Assembly (NCBI GenBank): GCA_965262875.1 | Contig: OZ253569.1 | Span: 4,402,001-4,466,000, forward strand | Direction of reading: 5' to 3' | DNA from: JBALVT01 sp965262875 | GTDB lineage: Bacteria; Pseudomonadota; Gammaproteobacteria; Pseudomonadales; Halieaceae | Length of the DNA stretch: 64,000 nucleotides | In this document: in pieces, positions 1 through 9,097 of the stretch | Layout of the letters: each line of letters begins with the position of its first letter | Numbering within the stretch: position 1 is the stretch's first letter | Program-made: the position numbers and the translations under genes | The notes under the pieces: model-generated | What the model saw: the letters and a program-made list of their open reading frames with translations, nothing else | Databases searched by the model: none | Told to the model about the DNA's origin: nothing

Positions 1-109
1 CGGGCTTATACTGGAGATCTAAAAACCCAGAGAACCCGAGATCATCAATGGTGTACTCGTGTCCCATATTATTTGCCTCTGGTTTTCGGGCATGTCGAAG
101 TAAACCACT

Positions 110-1447
110 ATGAACAGCCAAACTGTTGGCAATTTCTTCGGGCTCCTGCCCCCGCGGGCTGTGACCTATGCCATGCTTCGTGGCTTGTTCTCTCGTTACC
201 AACTACCCCCCGGCGATCTCGACGACCTTGAGGCCTTGGAAAAGTCTGACCGCTACTACCTGTTGCATCAGTCAAACCAGGTTGGGCCTATCTTCAAGGC
301 GGTGGGTCCTGAAAATTTCTGGATTTGCATTACTGGGCTCGGTCGCTGTCGTCGTTTTTTGCAGGAGCACTCAAAGTGTCTGCAGGGTTACATGCATGAT
401 CTGGAACCGCTGGTACCCAACGGAGCCCTGCGGCGCATGGAGGGTGCTGTTCATCGTAAATATCGCAAGGCGTTGATCTCGGGCATTCAGGTAGAGGATT
501 TGTTTTGTGATGACGCGCCGCTCTATGCCATTGTTAAGAAAGAGCTCGAGAAGTTTGCCGCCAATCAGGACGGTGGTTCCGACCCAACGGCTGCATGGCG
601 AGTTGCACTCAACTCTATCGCAACGGCCAGTTTGCTAAAAGTATTTTTTGGCGCCGATCCGGGTAGCCCCTTGTATGAAGCGCTCGTTCGCGGATATCAC
701 AATCTGGGGCCCTTTGGTCTTGTGTGGAATATAGGCGAACCGCAAGAGATAGCCTTCGGCGAAATACGTGATGCGCTGCGGGAGTTTATAGCGAGCGAGG
801 CTGGTGGGACATCGGGTGCCTTCGCTAATTCTATTGCAGGTAAGCTCTCGGCCGACAATCTTCTGGACGATACACTCCTTGGCAATTTTATCTACATGAT
901 TGAAATGGGGCGATACGATCAATCGGGTTTGTTACGTTGGCTAAGTAAATATGCCTGCGCGGAGCCCGTGCTTTTGGAGCGCGTGACGAGCGAGTCAAAA
1001 CAGGTAGCAGACAGTGAACGCTCCTTCGCCAAGGCCTATGTGATGGAAACCCTCCGCAGCGACAAAAGCGAGAGGCTGACGCGAATCGCCCAGCGCGACA
1101 TAGTGTTCGACGGTTATCTGATTCCACGCGGTACCTTTGTGCGTCTGTGTCTCTGGGAAGCTCACCACAGCGCAGAGACTTTCGAGAAGCCTTTTGAGTT
1201 TAATCCCGAACGGTTTTTGCAGACCACCTACAACAGCGAGGAGTACTCTCCTTTTGGTTTGGATCATCACCTTTGTCCTATAGGCGATATTTCCATGAAG
1301 CTGGCGGTAATATTTCTTCGGCAGCTCGGGTCTCGCTACGGGCTTGAAAGCCTGGGGGACGGGCTGCCTATTCGAGGCGCGTATCACTGGGAGCCGGCGA
1401 GCGACTTCGGCGTTCGGCTCTATGATCGTGGAGAATCCGGGCCGTGA
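110..1447 (+). CDS. Cytochrome P450, probably acting on a carrier-bound substrate
   Basis: A 445-residue P450-like monooxygenase. The K-helix ExxR motif (ETLR), the PERF-type motif (NPERF) and a C-terminal heme-ligand region FGLDHHLCPIG (Cys near residue 389) are all visible. The heme loop is atypical: the usual second glycine is Asp, and the final glycine is three rather than two residues after the Cys. Length is normal for a soluble bacterial P450. The ATG follows a weak ribosome site. The stop codon overlaps the GTG of the next gene (GTGA), so the two are translationally coupled. A P450 next to a stand-alone A-PCP synthetase is the arrangement known for beta-hydroxylation of a carrier-bound amino acid (NovH/NovI type). 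That role is inferred, and the substrate is unknown. The first 109 bases may hold the end of an upstream gene. Confidence 0.88.
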   Translation: MNSQTVGNFFGLLPPRAVTYAMLRGLFSRYQLPPGDLDDLEALEKSDRYYLLHQSNQVGPIFKAVGPENFWICITGLGRCRRFLQEHSKCLQGYMHDLEPLVPNGALRRMEGAVHRKYRKALISGIQVEDLFCDDAPLYAIVKKELEKFAANQDGGSDPTAAWRVALNSIATASLLKVFFGADPGSPLYEALVRGYHNLGPFGLVWNIGEPQEIAFGEIRDALREFIASEAGGTSGAFANSIAGKLSADNLLDDTLLGNFIYMIEMGRYDQSGLLRWLSKYACAEPVLLERVTSESKQVADSERSFAKAYVMETLRSDKSERLTRIAQRDIVFDGYLIPRGTFVRLCLWEAHHSAETFEKPFEFNPERFLQTTYNSEEYSPFGLDHHLCPIGDISMKLAVIFLRQLGSRYGLESLGDGLPIRGAYHWEPASDFGVRLYDRGESGP

Positions 1448-3663
1448 AAAAAGTACAAGCACAGCACGTGGAACCACTTGTGGAGAATGTTTACTCCCTT
1501 TTCGATTTTCAGGTTCAAACATTCGGCGAAAAAGTAGCGATCATCGCCGAGGATGAATCGGTCACCTATGCCGGGCTGGCGGCGAGAGCTTCGGCGATTG
1601 GAGACTACCTCGCACCCCGCGTATCTCGGGGGCAGGCGATTGGCGTTTTCGTTGCGCGCTCCGTGGATATGATCGCCGCGATGTTGGGCATCTGGAAGTC
1701 CGGTTGTGCCTATGTTCCGCTGGACCCAAATGATCCGCCGGAACGCAATCGACGCATCCTGGAAATTGCCCAATGCGAAATTGTCCTCGCTCATCCGGAT
1801 CTTGAGGGAGTAAAAGTCATAACGGCTTCCAGTAATGCTCAGGGTATCGCTCTGGACATGCTTGATGTTCGGGAGATTTCGAAGCAGTGCACTTCGGCAA
1901 GTGCTGAGCCCCGCGTGGTAGAAAATTCTCTTGATAGTAACGCTCTGGCTTATGTGATGTTTACCTCTGGCAGCAGCGGGGCGCCCAAGGGTGTAGAGGT
2001 GGAGCATCGCTCCCTGGCTACCTTTTTGTGTGCATGCCGGGATCTTATCGCTTTTACCGCCGATGACTCTTTTCTCGCCGTAACTACCATTGGCTTTGAT
2101 GTCTCTGCTGCGGAACTTTTTGTTCCACTCATAACCGGCGGAATTATTGTGCTTCGCAGCCATGATATTTTGCTCAGTCCGAAGCGCTTAGCGGCCGAAA
2201 TCACTGAGTTTGGCGTCACGGTTTTTCAGGCGGTGCCTACTATCTGGTCAGTTATTCTTGCGGAGCACCCCGACTTTCCCAAGCTCCGCATAGCAATGAA
2301 CATGGGGGAGGCCATCAGTAATGAGCTGGCGGCACAACTCATTCCCTATGCTGAGCAGGTGTGGAATTTCTATGGGCCCACAGAGGCGATTGTTTACGTT
2401 AGCGCCTACCAGATTACTGCCCAGGTGCTCGGCGACAATGTAGTATCCGGGCAATCGGCACCCATAGGTCGGCCCCTCAAAAATGCGAAGCTAATAATTC
2501 TCGACGCACAGGGCCAACCCGTGCCCGCCGGTGAACGTGGAGAGTTATTCATCGGTGGCCCGGCAGTGGCACGCGGCTATCGCCATGCCCCGGAATTGAC
2601 AGAGAATGCCTTCGTGAACCTAGGTGGTGATATAGGCCGAGTCTACCGCACGGGCGATGTGGCGGCGTTGCGCGAAGACGGTGAGTATCTATTCTTTGGA
2701 CGCAATGATGATCAACTGAAAATTCGTGGCGCAAGAGTTGAACCGGGCGAAATTGTGGTGGCACTTTTGGGTCACCCGGGCGTATCTCAGGCTGCAGTGA
2801 CCTGGTTTGCCAAATCAAACAGTGCCCGCTCTCTCGTCGCAACCATTGTTACGGATGCCGGCCACAGCATGGATACAGCCCAGCTCAAGGAATGGCTGGG
2901 AGCCAGGCTGCGCACGCAGATGATTCCAGAGCTTTTTTCCTATGTCGACACACTCCCAAGATTGCCTAATGGGAAAATTGATTACCCAGGGATACGCAAA
3001 GCCACCGAAGTAGACAAGTTAGAACTGGCAGGGCGGGATATTCAGCCAGAGCTTACCAAAACCCAGGCAACTCTAATTGGTATTTGGGAGGGCATTCTAA
3101 ATGTCTCCAACATTCGTGTAACAGACCACTTTCTCTCCAGTGGCGGTGACTCGTTGGCAGCCATGCAAATGATCTCCAGGATCAAGCGGGCCTTCGGTGT
3201 ATCACTCCCCTTCAGGGTGATTTTCGAAAACCTTCAGCTCGACGCCCTGGCAGCCAGAATCGATGGCGAGGGTGAGCAGCTTCAGCAGTCGAATTTTGTT
3301 TTCCCGCTCCATGAAAAAGAAGGTCAACGACCGCTATTTTTCACCGAAGCTGATTTCCGTCTCGCGGGAGAAGGTCGATGGAAGGTCAACTGTCCGCTGT
3401 TTGGTATTGCACATTGGGCCCAGGAAAAGGACTTTCTCAAATCGAAGTCGGTAGCAGATCTGGCGAGAATTCATGTTGTCACCATTCGTCGTCTACAGGC
3501 CTACGGGCCCTATCGTCTGGCCGGCTATCAGTTTGGTGGAATCGTCGCACTGGAAACTGCACGCCAGTTGGAAGCGCAGGGTGAGCAAGTGGAAATTTTG
3601 TTTCTGCTCGACCCAAAAGAACCAGGCCACGCAGCCAGCCAAGAACAATTGAGTGTCCAATAA
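1444..3663 (+). CDS. Non-ribosomal peptide synthetase A-PCP-TE, prematurely stopped
   Basis: This single-module synthetase starts directly with an adenylation domain and has no condensation domain. A3 (TSGSSGAPKG, about residue 174), A5 (NFYGPTE, about 309), A7/A8 (YRTGD ... KIRGARVEPGEI) and A10 (NGKID, about 511) are present. They are followed by a carrier domain with the phosphopantetheine serine in GGDSL (about 569). A type I thioesterase begins near residue 640, but its nucleophile elbow reads GYQFGG, with Gln696 where Ser is expected. The Asp expected 27 residues later is present (LFLLDP). Translation ends at a TAA at 3661-3663 in the middle of this thioesterase. The remaining sequence continues downstream after a frameshift near a CCCCC run at 3751-3755. 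Amino-acid specificity was not predicted. The gene is probably inactive as a full-length enzyme. Confidence 0.88.
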   Translation: MKKVQAQHVEPLVENVYSLFDFQVQTFGEKVAIIAEDESVTYAGLAARASAIGDYLAPRVSRGQAIGVFVARSVDMIAAMLGIWKSGCAYVPLDPNDPPERNRRILEIAQCEIVLAHPDLEGVKVITASSNAQGIALDMLDVREISKQCTSASAEPRVVENSLDSNALAYVMFTSGSSGAPKGVEVEHRSLATFLCACRDLIAFTADDSFLAVTTIGFDVSAAELFVPLITGGIIVLRSHDILLSPKRLAAEITEFGVTVFQAVPTIWSVILAEHPDFPKLRIAMNMGEAISNELAAQLIPYAEQVWNFYGPTEAIVYVSAYQITAQVLGDNVVSGQSAPIGRPLKNAKLIILDAQGQPVPAGERGELFIGGPAVARGYRHAPELTENAFVNLGGDIGRVYRTGDVAALREDGEYLFFGRNDDQLKIRGARVEPGEIVVALLGHPGVSQAAVTWFAKSNSARSLVATIVTDAGHSMDTAQLKEWLGARLRTQMIPELFSYVDTLPRLPNGKIDYPGIRKATEVDKLELAGRDIQPELTKTQATLIGIWEGILNVSNIRVTDHFLSSGGDSLAAMQMISRIKRAFGVSLPFRVIFENLQLDALAARIDGEGEQLQQSNFVFPLHEKEGQRPLFFTEADFRLAGEGRWKVNCPLFGIAHWAQEKDFLKSKSVADLARIHVVTIRRLQAYGPYRLAGYQFGGIVALETARQLEAQGEQVEILFLLDPKEPGHAASQEQLSVQ

Positions 3664-3754
3664 GCCACGACGACACTTCAGCGCCTGTTAGGCTGGCTAA
3701 TCCACAACCCCCTTATGAATTGTAAACTACGAGCTTCATCATATCGGTCGCCCC

Positions 3755-4767
3755 CGTGTTCGTAGTGCGGCGGCAGCGGAAGCCCTGCCGAGGAGTCACT
3801 GGCCAGCGTTCTGGAGCAGAGAGAGGCGCATTCGTTTGAGCCATACTGCCAGGGCTTGCAACGCGCCGGTTCTGGCTTACTTTAGCGAACGCGATGATAA
3901 TTACCGCGTCTGGGAGAAAGTATTCGGGTCGGATCAAAATCTCAGAACCCTGCCCGCCGGCACCAAGGACGTGTTCTCCGAATCTGGTAGAGGCGCCTGG
4001 ATGTCTGCGCTCGAAGCTATGGTAGGCTCGACGGAACCCAGCAGCGGTGAAACTAGCGTTAGAGTCGACCAACAACCTTGGCGACACCCGGCGATCAACG
4101 CCATCAGGGCCCAGGGATCTCGCCCCCCGTTTTTTGCCGTTGGCAGTCATCCGATGTATACAGATGCAGTTCGTCAGATTGATGCCGAACAGCCTGTTTA
4201 CCGTCTTGACGTTTACGCACTGCAAAGTGATCGCCTGGCTCGTGGTTTGCAACCACTGCGCGATATTGAACAAATAGCGAGTGAATTTATAGACGCCATC
4301 CAGTTCGTTCAGCCCAATGGACCGTATTACATCGGCGGCGGTTGCGAGGGCGCGCTGATAGGTTTTGCGTTGGCAAACGAACTGCAACGCCGTGGAGAAA
4401 AAGTAGCACAACTTATCTTATGGATTACCGCTGCTCCCGGTTATCTCCAGGAAGGATTCTTTAGCCAATCAGCGCTTGTAAGGGTCGTTAGACAACTCAA
4501 AGCCTTTTACCGCAACCTGGCGATGAACGATATTAACTTACACACCTTGCGCGAGATCAGTCGTCACGAACACATTGAGTACACTATATTTCGGGCGATG
4601 GATAAGTATCAGCCCGCAGGATCTTATACGGGAGACTTGATTCTGGCCCGCACCGGGGAAAGCATGGGTGATTGGGATACCGACCTAAAGTTGGGCTGGG
4701 GAAACTACATAAGCGGGGGCATCGAAATTCACAATTTGCAGGGTAACCACGATACCTGGTTGGTTGA
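3755..4767 (+). pseudogene. Continuation of the synthetase: end of TE1 plus second thioesterase, cut by IS21
   Basis: This frame carries the end of the first thioesterase (about 60 residues from the TTG at 3836, including PVLAYFSERDD). A second complete thioesterase-like domain follows. It has a GGGCEGA elbow, with Cys at codon 4343-4345 as nucleophile, and a C-terminal GNHDTWL that supplies the His. The Asp normally 27 residues after the nucleophile is Ile here. Dropping one C from 3751-3755 restores the frame with the upstream synthetase, so the ancestral protein was A-PCP-TE-TE. Native sequence stops at 4767. The last 13 residues of the open frame (to 4810) are encoded by the IS21 end, and the same tail closes an unrelated gene fragment at 29108. 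Tandem thioesterases are known from Gram-negative lipopeptide synthetases. Confidence 0.75.
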
Positions 4768-4815
4768 TGTTAGCGCCACAGTAAACCCGCAGTTATTTGC
4801 CGCAGAATAAAAGAA

Positions 4816-6135
4816 GGTTCTTCCGAGTTTCCTATGGGTAAAAGCCAAACAATGGTCAAGAATGTGGTACAAGAGTCTTTTTTTATGGAGATATTCAAAT
4901 GAAAGATACCGCGTTGTTTACTCAACTTTTGGGGCTTGGCGACCCATGGAAAATCACGGCTATTACCCCGGGTCTGACCGACAAATCAATTACCCTCCAG
5001 ATAGATTGGCCAAAGGGAACGAAAGGCGCGTGTAGTGTCTGCCATGCCCTTTGTTCGGTTTACGACCATCGTGAGCAACGCACATGGCGACACCTTGATA
5101 CGATGCAGTTCAAGACGCAGTTAGTTGCTCAGGTTCCGCGTATTCATTGTAAAGCGCATGGAATCAAAAGCCTGAAAGTACCGTGGGCAGATACGCAGGC
5201 ACGCTTTACGCATTTATTTGAGCGTTTCGCTATTGATGTGCTGTCGGCTGCCAGCAACAAGACACAGGCCGCAAAACTACTTGGTCTGTCGTGGGATGAG
5301 GTGCATCATATTCAATCCCGAGCAGTGAAAAGAGGGATGGACAGACGCTCGGTTGAGGAAGTGAAACACCTTGGCATCGATGAAAAAAGTTTTCGCAAGG
5401 GGCAATCCTATGCCAGCCTGCTGTACGATTTGAATGCGTCCAGAGTGCTTGAGGTCGTGGCAGATAGAACGGCGGAATCGACAACCGCATTGCTGTCCAC
5501 GCTTCCAGAACAGCAGCGTAATGAAGTAGCTGCTGTTGCCGTGGATATGTGGGTTCCATTTATGACGGCAGTTGAGGCGACTTTACCGAACGCCGCCATT
5601 GTTCACGACAAGTTTCATATCGTCAGTTATCTTACAAAAATGGTTGACCAAGTCAGGCGCAAAGAAAATAAAACATTAAGAGCCGCCGGTATCAATGACC
5701 TGGTCGGGTCTCGCTATACCTGGTTACGCAATCCCGACAACTGGAGTGAAAAAGATGAAGCCACTTTTTATGGCCTTCAATCAAAGGGGTTGAAGGTTGC
5801 CCGAGCTTGGGCAATCAAAGAGACGCTGCTTGACCTGTGGACTTACAGCTACGATAAACCAGCCCGGGCGTTCTTTAAGAAAGGGTACTGGTGGGCGACA
5901 CATTCACGTCTAAAGCCGGTCATATCAGTCGCCAAGATGCTAAAGAAACATCTCGACAACATAATGACTTACTTGAAACATCGCATCACCAATGCGACCG
6001 CAGAAGGATTTAATTCAAAGATTCAGACAATAAAATCGGCTGCCCGAGGATTTAGAAACTTCGAAAACTATCGAGTTTCAATTCTGTTCCACTGTGGAAA
6101 ACTCAACCTCTACCCACAGGATTCCCAGTAGAACC
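4816..6135 (+). mobile_element. ISL3-family element, copy A
   Basis: The 1320-bp element begins GGTTCTTCCG and ends with the complement of GGTTCTACTG. It is flanked by a perfect 8-bp target duplication, taaaagaa (4808-4815 and 6136-6143). It is inserted inside the end of IS21 copy 1, so it arrived later. It holds one intact transposase gene. Two further copies are in the window: 10106-11423 (frameshifted) and 59101-60501 (with a duplicated end). Confidence 0.93.
4899..6131 (+). CDS. ISL3-family transposase, copy A
   Basis: A 410-residue DDE transposase of normal ISL3 length. An N-terminal zinc-binding segment (CSVCHALC ... HC) precedes the catalytic core. Candidate acidic residues are the Asp of HLGIDEKSF, the Asp of AVDMWVPF and the Glu of TNATAEGFNSK. 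The gene fills the element between its inverted repeats, and its stop codon lies within the right repeat. The ATG follows GGAGATATTCAA, a plausible ribosome-binding site. This is one of two uninterrupted transposase copies (the other is 59105-60337), so it could supply activity in trans to the frameshifted copy B. Confidence 0.92.
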   Translation: MKDTALFTQLLGLGDPWKITAITPGLTDKSITLQIDWPKGTKGACSVCHALCSVYDHREQRTWRHLDTMQFKTQLVAQVPRIHCKAHGIKSLKVPWADTQARFTHLFERFAIDVLSAASNKTQAAKLLGLSWDEVHHIQSRAVKRGMDRRSVEEVKHLGIDEKSFRKGQSYASLLYDLNASRVLEVVADRTAESTTALLSTLPEQQRNEVAAVAVDMWVPFMTAVEATLPNAAIVHDKFHIVSYLTKMVDQVRRKENKTLRAAGINDLVGSRYTWLRNPDNWSEKDEATFYGLQSKGLKVARAWAIKETLLDLWTYSYDKPARAFFKKGYWWATHSRLKPVISVAKMLKKHLDNIMTYLKHRITNATAEGFNSKIQTIKSAARGFRNFENYRVSILFHCGKLNLYPQDSQ

Positions 6136-6190
6136 TAAAAGAACGACAAAGAGGCGACAGTGATCCGGCTTAACTCCAATCGATCACAGG

Positions 6191-6382
6191 CTAGAACGGC
6201 AGCTCATGATTTACCTCGACACTGTCTGTGTACTCTTGTTGCTCAATCCGGATCTCCTCGTACAGTTGCGCAATCTCATCACCATAGTGATCCCACAGTA
6301 CCGATCTCAGGTCGCCGAGCAGCTGATAAATACAATCGGCTTGTTCAGCCGTCCAGTAGGTTGTGATTTTTAAGGTTTTCAT
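6191..6382 (-). CDS. IS21-associated small ORF, copy 1
   Basis: This 63-residue acidic protein (begins MKTLKITTYW) is encoded immediately downstream of istB. Its ATG overlaps the istB stop by four bases (ATGA), so it is probably translationally coupled. No known domain is recognised. An identical gene is in copy 2 (28864-29055). Its position inside the inverted repeats and its conservation argue for an element-encoded accessory function, which is unknown. Confidence 0.7.
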   Translation of the reverse strand: MKTLKITTYWTAEQADCIYQLLGDLRSVLWDHYGDEIAQLYEEIRIEQQEYTDSVEVNHELPF

Positions 6383-7140
6383 TTAGCCTTTCCTCGCTTT
6401 TTGGTCTCGCGCCGCTTCGACGCACACTCCTGCGCTTCCTTCATGCGGTACGACTCACCCTCAATGGCGATGACCTCGCTGTGATGGACTAAACGGTCAA
6501 TCAGGGAGACCACACACGCGGCATTGGGGAACACGTCATTCCACTCGCCAAACGGACGGTTCGTTGTCACCAAAGTTGAACATTTCTCATAGCGCCGGTT
6601 GATGATTTCAAACAGCAAGTCAGCATGACGATTGCTGTAGGAGAGGTAGCCCACTTCATCAATTACCAGCAAGGCGGGCCTGGCGTAGTGTTTCAATCGA
6701 CGCTGCAGGGCATTGGCGCCATCCTGACCTGCCAGGTCGTTGAGCATCGCCGCTGCGGTGGTAAACAGCGCCGTATAGCCGTGCATGACAGCGTTATACC
6801 CCAGGTTCTGGGCGATCATCGATTTGCCCACGCCGTTGCTGCCCAGCAGGATAATATTGCTGGCCGTGTCCATAAAACCCAGTTGCATCAGGGCATGAAT
6901 CGCTTGTGGGTCGATAGCGCTTGGCCACTGCCAGTCAAACTCACTCATCGGTTTGAACCGGCCCAGCCTGGCGCTGCTCAGGCGCCGTTCGAGTGAGCGC
7001 TGTTTGCGCTCGGCAAGCTCCCAGGCGATGAGCTGTGCCAGCCAGGGGTATTGCTCGTCGGTGATCTCGCCCCAGTGCGCCAGCACGCCGTGGAGCTTCA
7101 GTTCAAGTGCCTGCTGTTTGAGTTGCTCGATATCAATCAT
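6379..7140 (-). CDS. istB: IstB-like ATPase, IS21 copy 1
   Basis: A 253-residue AAA+ helper ATPase related to DnaC. Walker A is GSNGVGKS and Walker B is LLVIDEVGYL, with a downstream sensor segment (STLVTTNRPF). In IS21 elements IstB forms oligomers on target DNA and licenses the IstA transposase. The start was chosen at the ATG preceded by AGGAG nine bases upstream, which overlaps the istA stop. The longer open frame runs back into istA and is not used. It differs from copy 2 at one visible position (YPWLAQ here, YPWRAQ there). Confidence 0.92.
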   Translation of the reverse strand: MIDIEQLKQQALELKLHGVLAHWGEITDEQYPWLAQLIAWELAERKQRSLERRLSSARLGRFKPMSEFDWQWPSAIDPQAIHALMQLGFMDTASNIILLGSNGVGKSMIAQNLGYNAVMHGYTALFTTAAAMLNDLAGQDGANALQRRLKHYARPALLVIDEVGYLSYSNRHADLLFEIINRRYEKCSTLVTTNRPFGEWNDVFPNAACVVSLIDRLVHHSEVIAIEGESYRMKEAQECASKRRETKKRGKAK

Positions 7141-8632
7141 CGGTATCATCTCCTGTCTCGCTTCGGGTGCCATTGAGCTTGTCGTAATCGGCAAGCCGAG
7201 CCAGCTTGACGCTGTAGTGTTTGACCTTCGCCGGCACGGCGACAGCAAGCGGTGGCGGCAGGTGCTGTTCATCACGGCGGCGCTCAAGAACGTGCTGCAC
7301 CGCCTCCGGGTAGGGTGATTGCCGATCAAGTGCTTCACCCAGAGCTACATGCAGCTCGTCCCGCCCATAATCATCAAGCAGTTGATTGAGTAACCGGACC
7401 GTGGTTTTAATGACATGTCCACGCTGTGCCGATTGCTGCAGCAGCGTCTGGGCGTGCGCCGAAGCATGGCTCAGGCGATCCTGACCCCGGTGTAGTTTGG
7501 CGTGGGTTTTCTCCAGCCATAGGGCATTGATATGCGCCTCCTGTTCGATTTGCTCCCCTTTGCCAAAGCTGCGCTGATGCTCAGCAATGCATTGATCGCC
7601 CTCCACTATCTGGAGCCGCTCCAGGTCAGCGCTCACGCTCAATGGCTTGTGCACGTATTGATGGGGAATGGAGTAATCATTGAGATCGAAGCGAACATAA
7701 GGGGTTTTGGCGGCCCGCACGGGCTGTCTCTCATGGGTATCAAAGGGATTATCCGGCAAACTCACCTGCTCCTGTAAGAAGGCTTCCCTGACCGTCAACG
7801 TACGCTCTTCAGGGCAAGCCCGATCAGCACTCACACCCTGGCACCAGTGCTCAGCTTGCGCATTGAGTTCGGCCAGTGTTTGCCAGTGACGAGCGGCAAA
7901 GAAATTATCGCGAATATAGCGAATCGCTCTTTCTACCCGGCCCTTTTCATTGCCCCGGGCCACCGCCACCGGGCGTGGTTCGAAGCGATAGTGGGCTGAC
8001 AAGGCCAGCAAGGTGGGGTGGAAGCGGATGGCGTCACCGTGGCGCTCCAATACGGCCGATTTAAGGTTGTCGTACAGCAGCACCTTTGGCAATCCTTGCC
8101 AGGCCTCGAATGCCGCTACATGGCCGCGTAAAAAGTGCTCCATTTGCTGGTTGAGATAAAAGCGCAAGAAGATCTGTCGCGACCAGCTCAGCACCATCAC
8201 AAACGCCATTAACGGCCGCCGGGCCTTGCCGATCTGAATATGCCCGAACGAACCCCAGTCAACCTGGGCTTGCTCACCGGGCAGGGTTTTTAGGCGTAAA
8301 TACGCCTCGGACAGCTTGCGCGGCCGCAGTTCACTGATACGCTGGCGAAACTGGCTGGGGCCACCGGGGTATCCCCGCAGGCGGGCCATTTCATACAAGC
8401 GGGCCGCCGTGAGTGTGGGAAACTCCCGCAGGGTGTCGATGACAAAGGGCAGATAGGGGTCGATGATCGACGCACGGCGAGTGCGCTCCACCTTGGGCAG
8501 GCCAGCCTGTGCCAGTACCCGATCAACCACTGAGTGGTGAATGCCAAGCTGGGTCGCAATGGTGCCCGTTCGCCACTTCTCAACAAAATGGTAGCGCAGT
8601 ATTTTTGCTTCAGTTTCTTTGCCGATGGCCAT
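7133..8632 (-). CDS. istA: IstA transposase, IS21 copy 1
   Basis: A 499-residue IS21-family DDE transposase. An N-terminal helix-turn-helix region (TIATQLGIHHSVVDRVL) recognises the element ends. The integrase core includes QVDWGSFG (first Asp), VLLYDNLKSAV (second Asp) and GNEKGRVERAIRYIR (Glu). It differs from copy 2 at RKLSEAY/RKLPEAY and RYIRDN/RYIRHN. It overlaps istB by eight bases, the usual coupled arrangement. The frame is intact, so the copy is potentially active. Confidence 0.93.
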   Translation of the reverse strand: MAIGKETEAKILRYHFVEKWRTGTIATQLGIHHSVVDRVLAQAGLPKVERTRRASIIDPYLPFVIDTLREFPTLTAARLYEMARLRGYPGGPSQFRQRISELRPRKLSEAYLRLKTLPGEQAQVDWGSFGHIQIGKARRPLMAFVMVLSWSRQIFLRFYLNQQMEHFLRGHVAAFEAWQGLPKVLLYDNLKSAVLERHGDAIRFHPTLLALSAHYRFEPRPVAVARGNEKGRVERAIRYIRDNFFAARHWQTLAELNAQAEHWCQGVSADRACPEERTLTVREAFLQEQVSLPDNPFDTHERQPVRAAKTPYVRFDLNDYSIPHQYVHKPLSVSADLERLQIVEGDQCIAEHQRSFGKGEQIEQEAHINALWLEKTHAKLHRGQDRLSHASAHAQTLLQQSAQRGHVIKTTVRLLNQLLDDYGRDELHVALGEALDRQSPYPEAVQHVLERRRDEQHLPPPLAVAVPAKVKHYSVKLARLADYDKLNGTRSETGDDTDD

Positions 8633-8671
8633 GACTGCCCTCCGATTGATGACTCCTGTCCAGCCGCTGCA

Positions 8672-9097
8672 CTAATGTCGCCGGAATCTGCGCCTGAACT
8701 GACTGCTCTGCAGAAAATCACTGCGCAAAAAGGGACCGCAGACCGCGCCACAGTGATGGCAGCGCACGGTGGCGTCAGTTTTACCCGGCATATCGGCCCT
8801 TTTGATCTCATCAGGCACGGTTTGCAGTAGATCACGGAGTATTATTGCCAGAGAACGGTGATGCGTTACTTTTTGTTGTTGCCGTTCTCGATAACGCTGT
8901 TGGCGAGCGGCATTATTCATGCGACCCGGGCGAGTGGCCTGGTACTTCGCTCTGGCTCGTTTAATGGATTCCTTTCTGGCTTCCTGGCTGCAACCATCGG
9001 TGCAATACCGCTGGCCGCGATCACAGTGGGTACAGACGATGACCTGGGCGTAGCAGCGACAACAGTGGTAGAGACGGCTGGATGATGGCATCGACAC
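8672..9097 (-). CDS. Cysteine-rich zinc-finger protein of the IS21-like element, copy 1
   Basis: About 140 residues with two Cys/His clusters. The N-terminal one is CCRCYAQVIVCTHC ... RYCTDGC, and the C-terminal one is CHHCGAVCG. A basic, Gln/Arg-rich middle (RQQRYRERQQQK) suggests nucleic-acid binding. It lies upstream of istA in the same orientation, inside the inverted repeats, and is duplicated in copy 2 at 26149-26574. Canonical IS21 has only istA and istB, so this is an accessory gene of a four-gene subgroup. Its role, perhaps regulation or target choice, is inference. Translation probably starts at the GTG or at the ATG two codons later. Confidence 0.65.
   Translation of the reverse strand: MSMPSSSRLYHCCRCYAQVIVCTHCDRGQRYCTDGCSQEARKESIKRARAKYQATRPGRMNNAARQQRYRERQQQKVTHHRSLAIILRDLLQTVPDEIKRADMPGKTDATVRCHHCGAVCGPFLRSDFLQSSQFRRRFRRH

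Noticed and set aside
1420..2163. A 247-codon antisense frame within the synthetase
   Set aside because: A shadow of the GC-rich adenylation domain, with no motif and no ribosome site.
4769..4810. Shared C-terminal tail VSATVNPQLFAAE of two proteins as a conserved functional motif
   Set aside because: It is the translation of the same IS21 terminal repeat in two genes cut by the element (near 4810 and 29108).
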